Below are positions 27,185-36,731 of a stretch of DNA of 64,000 bases, piece by piece. Position 1 is the stretch's first letter. Each line of letters begins with the position of its first letter. The notes below the pieces were generated by a model. The model saw nothing but the letters and a program-made list of their open reading frames with translations, had not been told where the DNA came from and did not search any database. Source of the DNA: Nostoc linckia FACHB-104. Its GTDB lineage: Bacteria; Cyanobacteriota; Cyanobacteriia; Cyanobacteriales; Nostocaceae. The position numbers were made by a program, and so were the translations under genes. The DNA is taken from positions 1 through 64,000 of the forward strand of contig NZ_JACJQJ010000017.1 in assembly GCF_014696615.1 (NCBI RefSeq), written 5' to 3'.

Positions 27185-27661
27185 TTAACAATATTTATTT
27201 GCCCAGGCTATAAACCTATCTAAGCTATAAACTGCTAATAAATTCCGATTAGATACAACCTGGCTTTTGAGCCAATTAATTGCTCCTTCTCTCATTCCTT
27301 CACCGCCAATAACTACAATAGTTGGTGCAGGATAAGATTCTTTAATATTTAAATTTAGATAAGGAAACTTTTCATCAACAGAACCACCACTTTCTTGCCA
27401 TTTACATTCGATAATTAATCCTGATGCACTAGTGGATACACCTACGATATAAAAGTCAACTTTTAAAGAAGTTTGATAAATTCCAGTGCCGATATAAACC
27501 TGTTTAGCATAACGTTTTGGTAATAAATTTGCTGATAAAATAAACTCTTTTGAAACATGATTTCCTACTTGGAAATAATTATGTCCATTTAAGATTGCTT
27601 CTACATTTCCTTCTAGAATATTGCCAGATTTATTTGCCCGTGCGCCTTGAGTCATAGCCAT
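27185..27661 (-). CDS. PD-(D/E)XK-family nuclease, probable restriction endonuclease partner
   Basis: The 158-residue protein has the catalytic signature of this superfamily: Asp69 (KVDFYI) followed by Glu85-Cys-Lys87 (LIIECKW), with an N-terminal glutamate in GNILEGNV. Its size and convergent placement beside the DpnM-like methylase make a type II endonuclease the most natural reading. It differs from DpnII and MboI, which are about 280 residues long. The target site is unknown but should match the methylase. Confidence 0.7.
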   Translation of the reverse strand: MAMTQGARANKSGNILEGNVEAILNGHNYFQVGNHVSKEFILSANLLPKRYAKQVYIGTGIYQTSLKVDFYIVGVSTSASGLIIECKWQESGGSVDEKFPYLNLNIKESYPAPTIVVIGGEGMREGAINWLKSQVVSNRNLLAVYSLDRFIAWANKYC

Positions 27662-28048
27662 CGCGAATTACTCTGCCATAAATTCCTAGATTCTAGGATT
27701 TCACGGAAGTAGTCACAGTTGCTATGTTACTTAATATGTATTTTCAATTTTGCTATAGTAATCCGTCTCGTCAAAAAAGCAAGCTATGGGTATCTTCTAG
27801 CTGTTGTATGTAGGGTCAACATTAGTTCTCATCAGGGTTTGAACGAAAGATATAGTAGTATCCACCCGACAATAATGCTTTTATTTTATGAAGAAATCAC
27901 TGTTCCAGATTTAAAACCAGATTAATAGAGATGAACTTAATATTTTAGTACTTTTGTACCTATGATTAATTGATCATCACCTGGAATAAAAGAAGCGACA
28001 ATTATTAATTCCTAATTGGTATTAAAAATTAGGAGTATTGTCAGCAGT

Positions 28049-29503
28049 CTAATTTCTCAACTTGACTTTTGTGAGTAATTCTTCTTTAATCCGGTTGAGA
28101 ATAGAAGCTTCATCCAAAGTTGCCAAAATTTTACTAATGACTGCCTTTGGCCCATCAGGCCCCCAAGTTGCGCCATTAGCTAAATAAGCTTTAGTAACTT
28201 GACCAATACCGTAAGAAGAAACACCTGCTACCCCCGCTTGAGTTACTGCTACTGAAAGATAAGGGCCAATAGCAGCACCAGCAGTAGCTGACGCAGAGAT
28301 ACCAAGTAAAGTTTTTAATCCACTCAATCCCAAATTTGCTAGTAGTTCGCTAGCACCAATACCGCCCATACTCAGAGCAATTTTTTGCAGTAATTGCACA
28401 GCACCAGCTTCCGTCATCGGAATGCCGTAGAGTTTAGATAAACCCACAATTAGCGAAATATCAATGACAATACTGCTGAGTATATCTACTATAGTCACCG
28501 GATTGAGTGCGATCGCTAATGCTTTGGTCATGACAGCTTTCCAAATCAGCGCATTGGCGTTCTGTTCCCGAATCATCAATTTACGCTGTACTAGTTGTTC
28601 GTTAACAACATCTGCATACAGCATCGTATTTAAAGCCACTAAAGCTTTACCTTCACGCTGCAAAATCTCTAAGATTTTTAACTTCAATTCGTCAACTTGA
28701 GCATTACCTGTACGCAACTGCACGCCTCTGCTACCATCAGGACGACGAACTGCTGTCTTGACTAATGGTGATGCTGCAGCCATAACAATTTCTAGAGGCG
28801 AGAGTAACTCTTTGACTCGCTCATCGCGAATTTTATGATAAATTGCCATCCGGTCTGCTTCCGGATATTGGTCTACTTTGTTAAATACCAAAATTATCGG
28901 TTTACCAGCTTCTCGTAACTGCGAAAGGGCCTGGTGTTCTAACTTTGTCATGTCACCAGCAATAACAAACAAAATTAAATCTGCTTGTTTTGCTATCTGT
29001 TCGGCTAATACAGCGCGGGTTTCACCATCAATTTCATCTAATCCAGGCGTATCAATTAATTCCACCTGAGATTTGCCCACGGCTGGTAAAGTCACTCGTA
29101 AAGCACGTTCAGTTTCTCCAATCGCTTCCTCGTTAATACTCCAATTCACACGCTGTGCATCACGAGTCACGCCATGTAGGGGCCCTGTTTCAAATACACT
29201 TTGCCCAACTAAAGCATTGAGTAAAGAAGATTTACCACGCCCCACCATGCCAAAAGCAGCAATCTGCACCACCATGTGTTCTAACTTCCCCAGCATGGTA
29301 TCTAAATCATTAATTTCCGCCTCTAAGCCTTGCTTTTCTTGGGGAGAGAGGTCAAGATTAGCTACCAAATTTTGTAACGCCGTTTGTGCCCTTTTATAGT
29401 TGAGTTCCGTTTGAATATCTTCAAAACTAAAAATGGCACTATCTAGTTCTTCCTCCCAGTTGGGTGAGTCGTTGTGATGAGGTTCGGGCAATATCGAAGT
29501 CAT
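28049..29503 (-). CDS. Era-like GTPase with C-terminal DUF697 membrane-associated domain
   Basis: The 484-residue protein has a G domain with GMVGRGKSSLLN (G1, near residue 85), IDTPGLDE (G3) and NKVD (G4). A C-terminal region (about 330-470) contains several hydrophobic helices of DUF697 type. Such proteins are common in cyanobacteria and thought to act at membranes, but no precise role is known. It is transcribed alone, divergent from tpiA. Confidence 0.8.
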   Translation of the reverse strand: MTSILPEPHHNDSPNWEEELDSAIFSFEDIQTELNYKRAQTALQNLVANLDLSPQEKQGLEAEINDLDTMLGKLEHMVVQIAAFGMVGRGKSSLLNALVGQSVFETGPLHGVTRDAQRVNWSINEEAIGETERALRVTLPAVGKSQVELIDTPGLDEIDGETRAVLAEQIAKQADLILFVIAGDMTKLEHQALSQLREAGKPIILVFNKVDQYPEADRMAIYHKIRDERVKELLSPLEIVMAAASPLVKTAVRRPDGSRGVQLRTGNAQVDELKLKILEILQREGKALVALNTMLYADVVNEQLVQRKLMIREQNANALIWKAVMTKALAIALNPVTIVDILSSIVIDISLIVGLSKLYGIPMTEAGAVQLLQKIALSMGGIGASELLANLGLSGLKTLLGISASATAGAAIGPYLSVAVTQAGVAGVSSYGIGQVTKAYLANGATWGPDGPKAVISKILATLDEASILNRIKEELLTKVKLRN

Positions 29504-29897
29504 GTGAATTTTAGATGTGAGATTTGGGATTTACCTCAGATCTGATCCTAGTTATTTTTTACCGGCTTTCACCATCCACACGAGAAAACTCAAAATAGTT
29601 TCAATCGGTGCTAGAAGATAATCTGTTAAATCATCAAGTGAAAATCTTGTTTCACTTTTTCAATGGTAAATTGACTGTAGAGCATAAATACTCATTTTCT
29701 CAATTTGCTGGATAGCCTGAGTTTATCTTCATTCTTAGGCGATGAGGGCTGGGTAATTAAAAATAAAATTTTTGTGATGAATAACCTGGATTTGCTCTTA
29801 TTGTGCGTAATACACAACTCCTCAAGAGAGGAGTGTCCGAAAAAGTAGTACATTGAAAAATGCATCTAGTAGCGTTAGGAACTTGACTAAATCACCT
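29504..29897. other. Divergent promoter region between GTPase gene and tpiA
   Basis: About 390 bases. No gene is visible apart from the ambiguous upstream extension of tpiA from TTG at 29853. Two direct GAG-rich words (CAAGAGAGGAG near 29823) lie before tpiA. Confidence 0.4.
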
Positions 29898-30626
29898 GTG
29901 CGGAAAATCGTAATTGCTGGTAACTGGAAAATGTTCAAAACTCAGGCAGAGTCCGAAGAGTTTTTACGCGGATTTCTGCCTCACTTAGAGGAAACACCTG
30001 AAGAACGTGAAGTACTACTATGTCCTCCTTTCACTGACTTAAGTATTTTGTCTAAGTATTTGCATGGTAGCCGTATCCAATTAGGCGCACAAAATGTCCA
30101 CTGGGAAGAAAATGGAGCCTATACTGGCGAAATTTCTGGCCCTATGCTGACAGAAATTGGTGTGCGCTTTGTAATTGTTGGTCATAGCGAAAGAAGACAA
30201 TACTTTGGCGAAACAGACGCAACTGTTAACTTGCGGCTGAAAGCCGCGCAAAAGCATGGTCTTACCCCCATTCTTTGTGTAGGCGAAACTAAAGAACAAC
30301 GAGATGCTAATCAAACAGAATCGTTGATTATCAGTCAGCTAGAGAAAGACCTGGTAAATGTCGATCAGGATAATTTGGTGATCGCCTATGAACCGATTTG
30401 GGCAATTGGTACAGGCGACACTTGTGAAGTCACAGAAGCAAATCGGGTAATTGGCTTAATTCGTAGCCAGTTAACTAATGCTAATGTTTCGATTCAATAC
30501 GGTGGCTCAGTTAAGCCCAATAATATTGATGAGATTATGGCTCAACCTGAAATCGATGGTGTTCTGGTAGGAGGCGCAAGCCTAGAAGCTGAAAGTTTCG
30601 CCAGAATTGTCAATTATAAGAAGTAG
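29898..30626 (+). CDS. tpiA: Triosephosphate isomerase
   Basis: The enzyme interconverts dihydroxyacetone phosphate and glyceraldehyde 3-phosphate in glycolysis and the Calvin cycle. It shows GNWKMFKT at the N-terminus, the catalytic histidine in VGHSERR, the catalytic glutamate in [11 protein letters not shown] and the phosphate-binding YGGSVKP. The frame can be read from a TTG at 29853, but homologues begin at [10 protein letters not shown]. The GTG at 29898 (242 residues, the usual length) is therefore preferred, although no ideal Shine-Dalgarno sequence precedes either start. Confidence 0.93.
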   Translation: MRKIVIAGNWKMFKTQAESEEFLRGFLPHLEETPEEREVLLCPPFTDLSILSKYLHGSRIQLGAQNVHWEENGAYTGEISGPMLTEIGVRFVIVGHSERRQYFGETDATVNLRLKAAQKHGLTPILCVGETKEQRDANQTESLIISQLEKDLVNVDQDNLVIAYEPIWAIGTGDTCEVTEANRVIGLIRSQLTNANVSIQYGGSVKPNNIDEIMAQPEIDGVLVGGASLEAESFARIVNYKK

Positions 30627-30661
30627 CCTTTATTTGGCGTTTGTTAAAAGTCAAGAGTTGG

Positions 30662-30690
30662 AGAGACGCGATTAATCGCGTCTGTACAAG
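30662..30690. repeat. GAGACGCGATTAATCGCGTCT palindromic repeat
   Basis: A compact palindrome (GAGACGCGATT / AATCGCGTCT) 36 bases after the tpiA stop, related to the element at 11041-11086. It may double as a transcript-end hairpin. Confidence 0.6.
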
Positions 30691-30903
30691 AGTCAAGACT
30701 GATTGCTTATTTATCCTCTAGCTTGAAAAAGTGCTGAGTAAAAATCCCAGTCCCACTTTCAGATTTAGCTGTGAAACTTGTTTCATCGGGACTGTCTTCT
30801 TATCTTCCTTGTCTCCCTAGTCCCCATTACCCCTAATCCCCACTCCCTACGGTCGTGGGGCCCCGAGTTCCCCAGTCCCTAGCTTCTAGCCCCTATTTTA
30901 CAT

Positions 30904-31758
30904 ATGCCAACTAACTTAATGATTCGGGGACGTTGTTTCCAATGGGGACAGCAGACTTATCTCATGGGTGTATTAAATGTAACGCCCGATAGCTTTAGTG
31001 ATGGTGGTGAGTTTAACTCTACGGCTGCGGCTATAGCACAAGCCCAAGCATTGGTAGCTGCTGGCGCTGATATTATTGATGTCGGTGGTCAGTCTACCAG
31101 ACCAGGAGCAGAGCAAATAACTGTTGCGGAAGAACTGAAGCGAGTTGTACCAGTTGTTACGGCGCTACGCTCCGGAATTAATATACCGATTTCTGTAGAT
31201 ACAACTAGGGCAGATGTAGCCAGAGCCTCTGTAGCTGCTGGTGCTGATATGATAAATGACATTTCTGGCGGCACTTTTGATTCAGAAATGTTGCCAACTG
31301 TAGCTAGTTTGGGCGTGCCTATTGTGTTGATGCACATCCGGGGAAATCCGCAAACAATGCAACAACAAACTGATTATCAAGATTTAATAGCAGAAATTTA
31401 TAATTTTCTGGCAAAACAAATAGCTGCGGCAATTACAGTAGGCATTGACCAGCAGAAAATAATTATTGATCCTGGTATTGGCTTTGCTAAAAACTACGAA
31501 CAAAATTTAGAAATTTTTCGCCGCTTGGGGTCATTGAGAGCGCTTAATTGCCCTATTTTAGTAGGGCCTTCTCGTAAAAGTTTCATCGGTCGGATTCTCA
31601 ATCAACCAGATCCCAAAGCACGAGTCTGGGGAACAGCTGCGGCGTGTTGTGCGGCTATCTTTAATGGTGCTGATATCCTCCGAGTTCACGATGTGAAAGA
31701 AATGCGTGATGTTTCACTTGTAGCCGATGCGCTGTCCCGACAAGAAGTACAAGGTTAA
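30904..31758 (+). CDS. folP: Dihydropteroate synthase
   Basis: The 284-residue TIM-barrel enzyme has the signatures GVLNVTPDSFSDGG, DVGGQSTRPGA, NDISGG, DPGIGFAKN and GPSRKSFIG. It condenses p-aminobenzoate with dihydropterin pyrophosphate in folate synthesis and is the sulfonamide target. It follows tpiA by 277 bases filled with heptamer-type repeats, so it probably has its own promoter. Confidence 0.95.
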   Translation: MPTNLMIRGRCFQWGQQTYLMGVLNVTPDSFSDGGEFNSTAAAIAQAQALVAAGADIIDVGGQSTRPGAEQITVAEELKRVVPVVTALRSGINIPISVDTTRADVARASVAAGADMINDISGGTFDSEMLPTVASLGVPIVLMHIRGNPQTMQQQTDYQDLIAEIYNFLAKQIAAAITVGIDQQKIIIDPGIGFAKNYEQNLEIFRRLGSLRALNCPILVGPSRKSFIGRILNQPDPKARVWGTAAACCAAIFNGADILRVHDVKEMRDVSLVADALSRQEVQG

Positions 31759-31807
31759 TATATGACGGTGTAAATAAATATACCGTAGATGGCACTAGAT
31801 AGCACCA

Positions 31808-32638
31808 TTAACCATTGTTTTTGCCGTTACCTTCCGTATTTGTAGTCTCAGCAATCACCTCTTTCATCAACTCACCTGATTTGCCAGGATCTACAAAGAC
31901 AACTTTGGCATTTGGGCTTTCTCCCAACCTGTAGCTAGCATTGATGTAATCTTGAGCCACAAGATAACGCAAAATTTCTTTACTTTCAGGATTTGTCCGT
32001 AAAGCCTCAGCAATTATTTGCATAGAAGTCATAGTTCCTTCTGCTTTTTTAATTGCTGCTTGACGTTCTCCTTCAGCTTCGGAAATCAACGCCCGTTTTT
32101 TGATTTCAGCGGCTCTTTCCTCTTCCATTGACTTCCGCACACTCTCAGGCGGTGTAATTCGCTGAATATCTAAGCGAATAATCTCAACTCCCCAACCAGC
32201 AGTTGTTTCATTCAACTGGTCTAAAATGGCTCTGTCCATTTCTGAGCGAGAGACATTGGTTTCTTCTACGGTATTCTGAGCGATAATTTCGCGGAGTGTG
32301 GTGTGAGCCAGCTGTACAAGTGCCCCTTGGAGGTCATCAATAGCGTAAAAGCTCTTTTCTATATCTTTAATACGCCAGTAAAGAATAGCATCAACTTCCA
32401 GGTAGATATTATCTCTGGTAATGACATTCTGGGGCTTGATGTCTATATACTGCTCCCTTGTAGTATCTTCCATAACTATCTGATCCACCAAGGGAACAAT
32501 AAAGTTCAGCCCTGGACTCAATTTACGATGATATCGCCCTAATCGTTCTACTAGAGCGACATTCCCTTGATTAATCAGTTTTGCAGATCCTAAGGCATAA
32601 CCTATAAGCGCTAAGACTATAGCAATAATTGGCTCCAT
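31808..32638 (-). CDS. SPFH/band-7 (stomatin/QmcA-like) membrane protein
   Basis: The 276-residue protein has an N-terminal membrane segment (residues 3-20) followed by a band-7 domain (NQGNVALVERLGRYHRKLSPGLNF onward). A helical C-terminus has the typical EEERAAEIKKRALISEAEGERQAAI pattern. Such proteins form ring-like cages at the membrane and often regulate proteases. No NfeD-type partner gene is adjacent. It converges on folP. Confidence 0.88.
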   Translation of the reverse strand: MEPIIAIVLALIGYALGSAKLINQGNVALVERLGRYHRKLSPGLNFIVPLVDQIVMEDTTREQYIDIKPQNVITRDNIYLEVDAILYWRIKDIEKSFYAIDDLQGALVQLAHTTLREIIAQNTVEETNVSRSEMDRAILDQLNETTAGWGVEIIRLDIQRITPPESVRKSMEEERAAEIKKRALISEAEGERQAAIKKAEGTMTSMQIIAEALRTNPESKEILRYLVAQDYINASYRLGESPNAKVVFVDPGKSGELMKEVIAETTNTEGNGKNNG

Positions 32639-33053
32639 ATCTGCTCCTAATTTAGCTTTTGGAGAAATTTTAGTTTAAAGGACATGGTACTATCTTGTCC
32701 TAACTCTAAGTCTAATGTTTTAAGTTTGTAATTTTCCGAACACGAGCCGCAACATGCGATCGCAAGTCTCAACTCGTCTTGTGCAGATAGGACATTTTGC
32801 CTCAATGCAATCGCTATTAAAGCACCTTGATTACATACTGGCAAGGTATAGGCTACTCATCACAAAGGTTTTCAACTCCACCATTGTATTTTTTGCTGAG
32901 TGTAGTTGCGATCGCATATTGACCAAGCCAATTTTAGATTTTTGATTGCCGATTTTAGATTAAACAAACAAAACCCACGCAAGTGGGTTTAAATGCTTAT
33001 GCTTTTGTTGGCTTCCATTTAATTACGAATAATTACGAATTATGAATTAGCAA
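32639..33053. other. Intergenic region with terminator
   Basis: It holds the promoter of the SPFH gene on the right side of its start and the hairpin at 32971-32990. Short frames here lack any family support. Confidence 0.4.
32971..32990 (-). terminator. Terminator hairpin of the DUF1400 hydrolase gene
   Basis: AAACCCAC-GCAA-GTGGGTTT is a perfect 8-base stem with a tetraloop, 64 bases after the minus-strand stop. On the minus strand it is followed by TGTTTGTTTAA, a T-rich tail, as expected of an intrinsic terminator. Confidence 0.7.
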
Positions 33054-34727
33054 TTATTGGGTCAGCTGATCAACTACAAAACCTAACCAGGGTTTGATAT
33101 TTCTAGGTAAATCAGAATTCAGACGCAGGGGTAATTCTGGTGTAGAAAGAGATTGAGCGTAAGCAGGTGTGAGAAACGGTTGATAAATTTTCGCTTCTGG
33201 GGTTGATTGTTTGACAAACGCTAAGGTGACACCACGAACTAGCTGACGCAGAGAATTAGTTTCCGATCCACGCTTTTCTTGAAAAATGGTAGTGGCTGTA
33301 CTAGCGCTATAACTGGGATCGCTAATACTTAAGTGAGTTCCACCAATAGCGGTTAATAAATATTTGCTGCTTTGCAGTTGATTAAAAGGTGCGATTTGGT
33401 GTTTCAAGGATGGGGTTAAAGAATCTTCGGTACTAGTTAAAATTAATACTGGATTATTAATTTTATTTAGACCTGTTTTACCAAAAAGATTACCAACTAC
33501 AGGGTTAAAAGCGATCGCACTTTTGACTCTTTGGTCTTTTAATTGTAGTTTCCTTTCTTTTAAAGGTGCAGCCGCACACTGCAACCAATCCCCAGGAGAT
33601 TCATTAAAGGAAAGAGAAGTTTGACAGAATTGTCTAACTGCTTCTAAGTCTACTTCTGGGCCTAACAAGGCTAAAGCAGTATAACCTCCCAAAGAATGAC
33701 CGATGACTGTTACTTTGTCGGTGTTAAATTTTCCTTGCAGTGTTCCTGATTGATTGTTGAGTTTCGCTAGTTCGTCCAGTAAGAAACTGATATCTTTGGG
33801 GCGTTCAATAAATTCTGTAGCTGGTAGAAGTTGCGCTAAATTAGTTGCTGCTGAAGCTTGATAAATAGAGTTATTAATCTTGCTATCTGGATGTTCAATC
33901 GCAGCTACAGTGACTCCATAGGAAGCTAAATGACGCGCTAAATAGCTTAAAAATTTGCGGTTTGCACCCAATCCGGGAGAAAGTACAACCAATGGTGCTT
34001 CCGCTTCCGTGCTACCTTTACTCCAATAAATATCTACAGGGATGCTTCTTTTACGCTGCTGGTCTTGTAAAGTTAGTGTTTGTTGCTGTACTGCTTCTTT
34101 ACCAATAGCAGCGGGATCAAAGCTAGCTTGAAAAGCTGTAGTATTTTTTACTAATAAATCTCTTTCTAGTAACGTCCCTAAAGCTCGGCTCTGCAGGTAA
34201 TTGCCGTTGAATTCAACGGCAATTTGAATGGCTTTGGTTGCGTCAACGGTAACATTTTCTTCTGGGTAGGCTCGTAAAAATCCTAAAACACTCAAACCGT
34301 TAACTTGACGTAGAGAGAGGTTGAGTGCGGCTTGGAGACCTTCTACTGTACTACCTGGGATGGCAACTCCCAATGATGAAATTAACTGTTGACCTTGTGG
34401 CGATCGCACTAGTTCATCAAAAAATTTATCAGCTAATGCTGGATCTACTTGTACCCGCCGATTTAGTAATTCTTGGATTTGCGGGGTTAAGAAAGGGCGA
34501 AAAAGTTGCAGAGTTTCTGGGAGTTTTCCAGTTTTGGCAAATGCTTCGATGTCGGCGATCGCGATCGCTTGCTGAAATGGCCCTAAGCGGATAGTGACCT
34601 TTTGGGCTGCTAAAGTTGAGGTCATTCCCACACCCCAACTAAGAGCAATGGTTATGCTACATAGTAACCCTTGCACCCAGGATATTTTACGCTGCTGTTT
34701 GCTACGCCAAAAATGCATATTAGCCAT
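33054..34727 (-). CDS. DUF1400 alpha/beta hydrolase, exported
   Basis: The 557-residue protein has a signal sequence (about residues 1-40), a DUF1400 domain (about 42-180) and an alpha/beta hydrolase domain. The hydrolase shows an SPGLGANR oxyanion-type loop, the nucleophile in GHSLGGYT, an acid in TSTEDSLTP and a histidine in GGTHLSIS. The combination is nearly confined to cyanobacteria. It is probably a periplasmic lipase or esterase of unknown substrate. A good terminator lies downstream. Confidence 0.85.
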   Translation of the reverse strand: MANMHFWRSKQQRKISWVQGLLCSITIALSWGVGMTSTLAAQKVTIRLGPFQQAIAIADIEAFAKTGKLPETLQLFRPFLTPQIQELLNRRVQVDPALADKFFDELVRSPQGQQLISSLGVAIPGSTVEGLQAALNLSLRQVNGLSVLGFLRAYPEENVTVDATKAIQIAVEFNGNYLQSRALGTLLERDLLVKNTTAFQASFDPAAIGKEAVQQQTLTLQDQQRKRSIPVDIYWSKGSTEAEAPLVVLSPGLGANRKFLSYLARHLASYGVTVAAIEHPDSKINNSIYQASAATNLAQLLPATEFIERPKDISFLLDELAKLNNQSGTLQGKFNTDKVTVIGHSLGGYTALALLGPEVDLEAVRQFCQTSLSFNESPGDWLQCAAAPLKERKLQLKDQRVKSAIAFNPVVGNLFGKTGLNKINNPVLILTSTEDSLTPSLKHQIAPFNQLQSSKYLLTAIGGTHLSISDPSYSASTATTIFQEKRGSETNSLRQLVRGVTLAFVKQSTPEAKIYQPFLTPAYAQSLSTPELPLRLNSDLPRNIKPWLGFVVDQLTQ

Positions 34728-34839
34728 TAGTTATTAGTTACAAGATTTCATAACCCATAACAGTGACTTGTCAATATGCAGTTTTGTTGCAGTCTGGGGG
34801 CACAAATCTTTAACCAGTACCCCCAGTAACTAGACAAAT

Positions 34840-36345
34840 CTAAAATCCAGAGAAGATAGTTCTAAGAATCCCGAAGACAGCACCTACAGGGCTAAATATC
34901 GCACCAAGGGTATCTCCAGTGCGAGCAACACCATTACGGCTGACTACAACCACATCGTTATTACGAAGTATAGGATTGGTTTGCTCGTTGATTCCTTTAG
35001 AGAAATCTACTTGTACTACACGTTTAGTTACACTTCCATTGGGATTCAAGCGAATCAAATCCACAGCACCGCTTTTCGCTCTAGCATCGTTAAATCCACC
35101 AGCAGCTAGCAATGCTTGGTTTAATGAACTATTTGGTTTGAGATCAACCTGTCCTGGTCTTTTAACTTCGCCTACTACACCAACTTGAATAACTGTGGGA
35201 GATAAAGTAGTAGTTGCTAATTGAGTAGCTTCTGCGGGATTAATCTCAGTGGCTGTGGGGATAACAATTGTATCTCCGTCTTGCACAATGACATCTTGAT
35301 TGACATCACCACTCTGCAATAATTGCCAAAGATTGACATCTATAGTTTGTTCTGTCCCAGTTCTGGTGGGGCGGCGGATTTTCAGATTGCGAATATCGGC
35401 TTGTGGTGTAATTCCCCCAGCTAGTTGAATTGACCGTGTGAGAGTTGGGTAACCCGTACCAATGGTTCCCCCTGCCTGTCCTTCTGTACTACCTTGAGTA
35501 ACAAGATAAGAACCAGGACGGTTAACTTCACCAATTATTGCTACGGTGCGTGGTCTAGTAGGGTCGGCAGCAAAGTTAGCTGCAAACAAATTGCGTGCTT
35601 CTGCTACGTTAAAAGTAGTGGCTGTGGGTACAACGATGGTGTCTCCATCTCTTAAGGTAATATCCTGCCCAATTGTGCCTGTTTGGATAAATTGTTTTAA
35701 ATTCAGTGTTACTGTTTGCTCGCCAGTCCTTCCCACCTTGCGACGTAATTGCACTTTAGTCACATCGGCTGCGAGTGTTACGCCTTCAGCTGTTGTCAGA
35801 GCCGCTAATACAGTTGGGTATTGTACGCCAGGATTGTTTCCTGCGCCTCCCTGTAAGTTGAGAGTGTAAGCTCCTGGGCGTGTAACTTCCCCTGCTACAA
35901 AAATATTGATGGGGCGTGGTGATAGCAGATTAACGGAAATTAGAGGACGTTTCAGAAAGCGTGTGTATTTTTCGCTAATTAAATCAGCGGCCTGTTCGGT
36001 AGTTAGTCCGAGAACTGAGACACTGCCAATTAAAGGTAAGTTAATCGAGCCACCAGGGGGAACTTGGTATTCACCAGTATATTCTGGTACTTCAAATACG
36101 TTTACCCGGATCAGATCGCCGCCGCCTAATAAATAATTAGTATCTATAGTAGATGATACAGGTGGCGCAACAGGTGGTGTAGTAGGTGTTGTTAACTGAG
36201 CATTAGGTAATACTGGTCTTCTATTCTGTGATATCGGTTGTCCCTGAGCTTGACTAGCAGATGGTGCAGCAACATTAACAGCCGTTAACACAACCACACC
36301 CATAATTGATTGAGTGAGGATTTTCAGCAAACCTGTATTAAGCAT
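34840..36345 (-). CDS. Wza-like polysaccharide export protein with SLBB domains
   Basis: The 501-residue protein has a signal peptide (cut near residue 34), a Poly_export domain beginning YLLGGGDLIRVNVFEVPEY and three SLBB-type segments (GEVTRPGAY, GEVNRPGSY, GEVKRPGQV). The last is followed by a C-terminal hydrophobic stretch. It resembles outer-membrane Wza-type channels used for capsule or exopolysaccharide export. No glycosyltransferase or Wzc gene is next to it, so the exported polymer is unknown. Confidence 0.87.
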   Translation of the reverse strand: MLNTGLLKILTQSIMGVVVLTAVNVAAPSASQAQGQPISQNRRPVLPNAQLTTPTTPPVAPPVSSTIDTNYLLGGGDLIRVNVFEVPEYTGEYQVPPGGSINLPLIGSVSVLGLTTEQAADLISEKYTRFLKRPLISVNLLSPRPINIFVAGEVTRPGAYTLNLQGGAGNNPGVQYPTVLAALTTAEGVTLAADVTKVQLRRKVGRTGEQTVTLNLKQFIQTGTIGQDITLRDGDTIVVPTATTFNVAEARNLFAANFAADPTRPRTVAIIGEVNRPGSYLVTQGSTEGQAGGTIGTGYPTLTRSIQLAGGITPQADIRNLKIRRPTRTGTEQTIDVNLWQLLQSGDVNQDVIVQDGDTIVIPTATEINPAEATQLATTTLSPTVIQVGVVGEVKRPGQVDLKPNSSLNQALLAAGGFNDARAKSGAVDLIRLNPNGSVTKRVVQVDFSKGINEQTNPILRNNDVVVVSRNGVARTGDTLGAIFSPVGAVFGILRTIFSGF

Positions 36346-36731
36346 ATTTACCCAAGACTCTGAAACTACAATTGCTAAAATACTGTCTAAACATTTTAAT
36401 CTTGACTATATGGAATTACTCAAGTTCCGTCACATTCTTATTTTCTTATAAAAACTTGACCTTCCGGAGAAGTATTTATTGCGGAAATTTGAACTTTCAG
36501 TAAAGCTAATTTAAAGTTTGAGGGATTTAAATCTTAATTGATGATCAATCTTGTCGTGATTTTACTGAATTTTTATTATAAAAGTGCAGGCTCATATTAA
36601 CTAAGCATTTTTATTTACTTAATTATGTGGTGTTATTTGTAATTTGTCAGTACTTTAACTTAGTTATTACCTAACTTAATTTTCAGTATACTTAGCAGTA
36701 ATTGCCAATAGTAATCCTACACTTAATTGAA
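36346..36731. other. AT-rich intergenic region
   Basis: 386 bases between the ABC ATPase gene's end and the start of the polysaccharide export gene, so it carries the promoter of the latter. No gene or repeat of note is seen. Confidence 0.4.

Noticed and set aside
27719-27925. 68-codon plus-strand ORF after the nuclease gene
   Set aside because: There is no domain, no good ribosome binding site and an unusual composition; it is probably chance.
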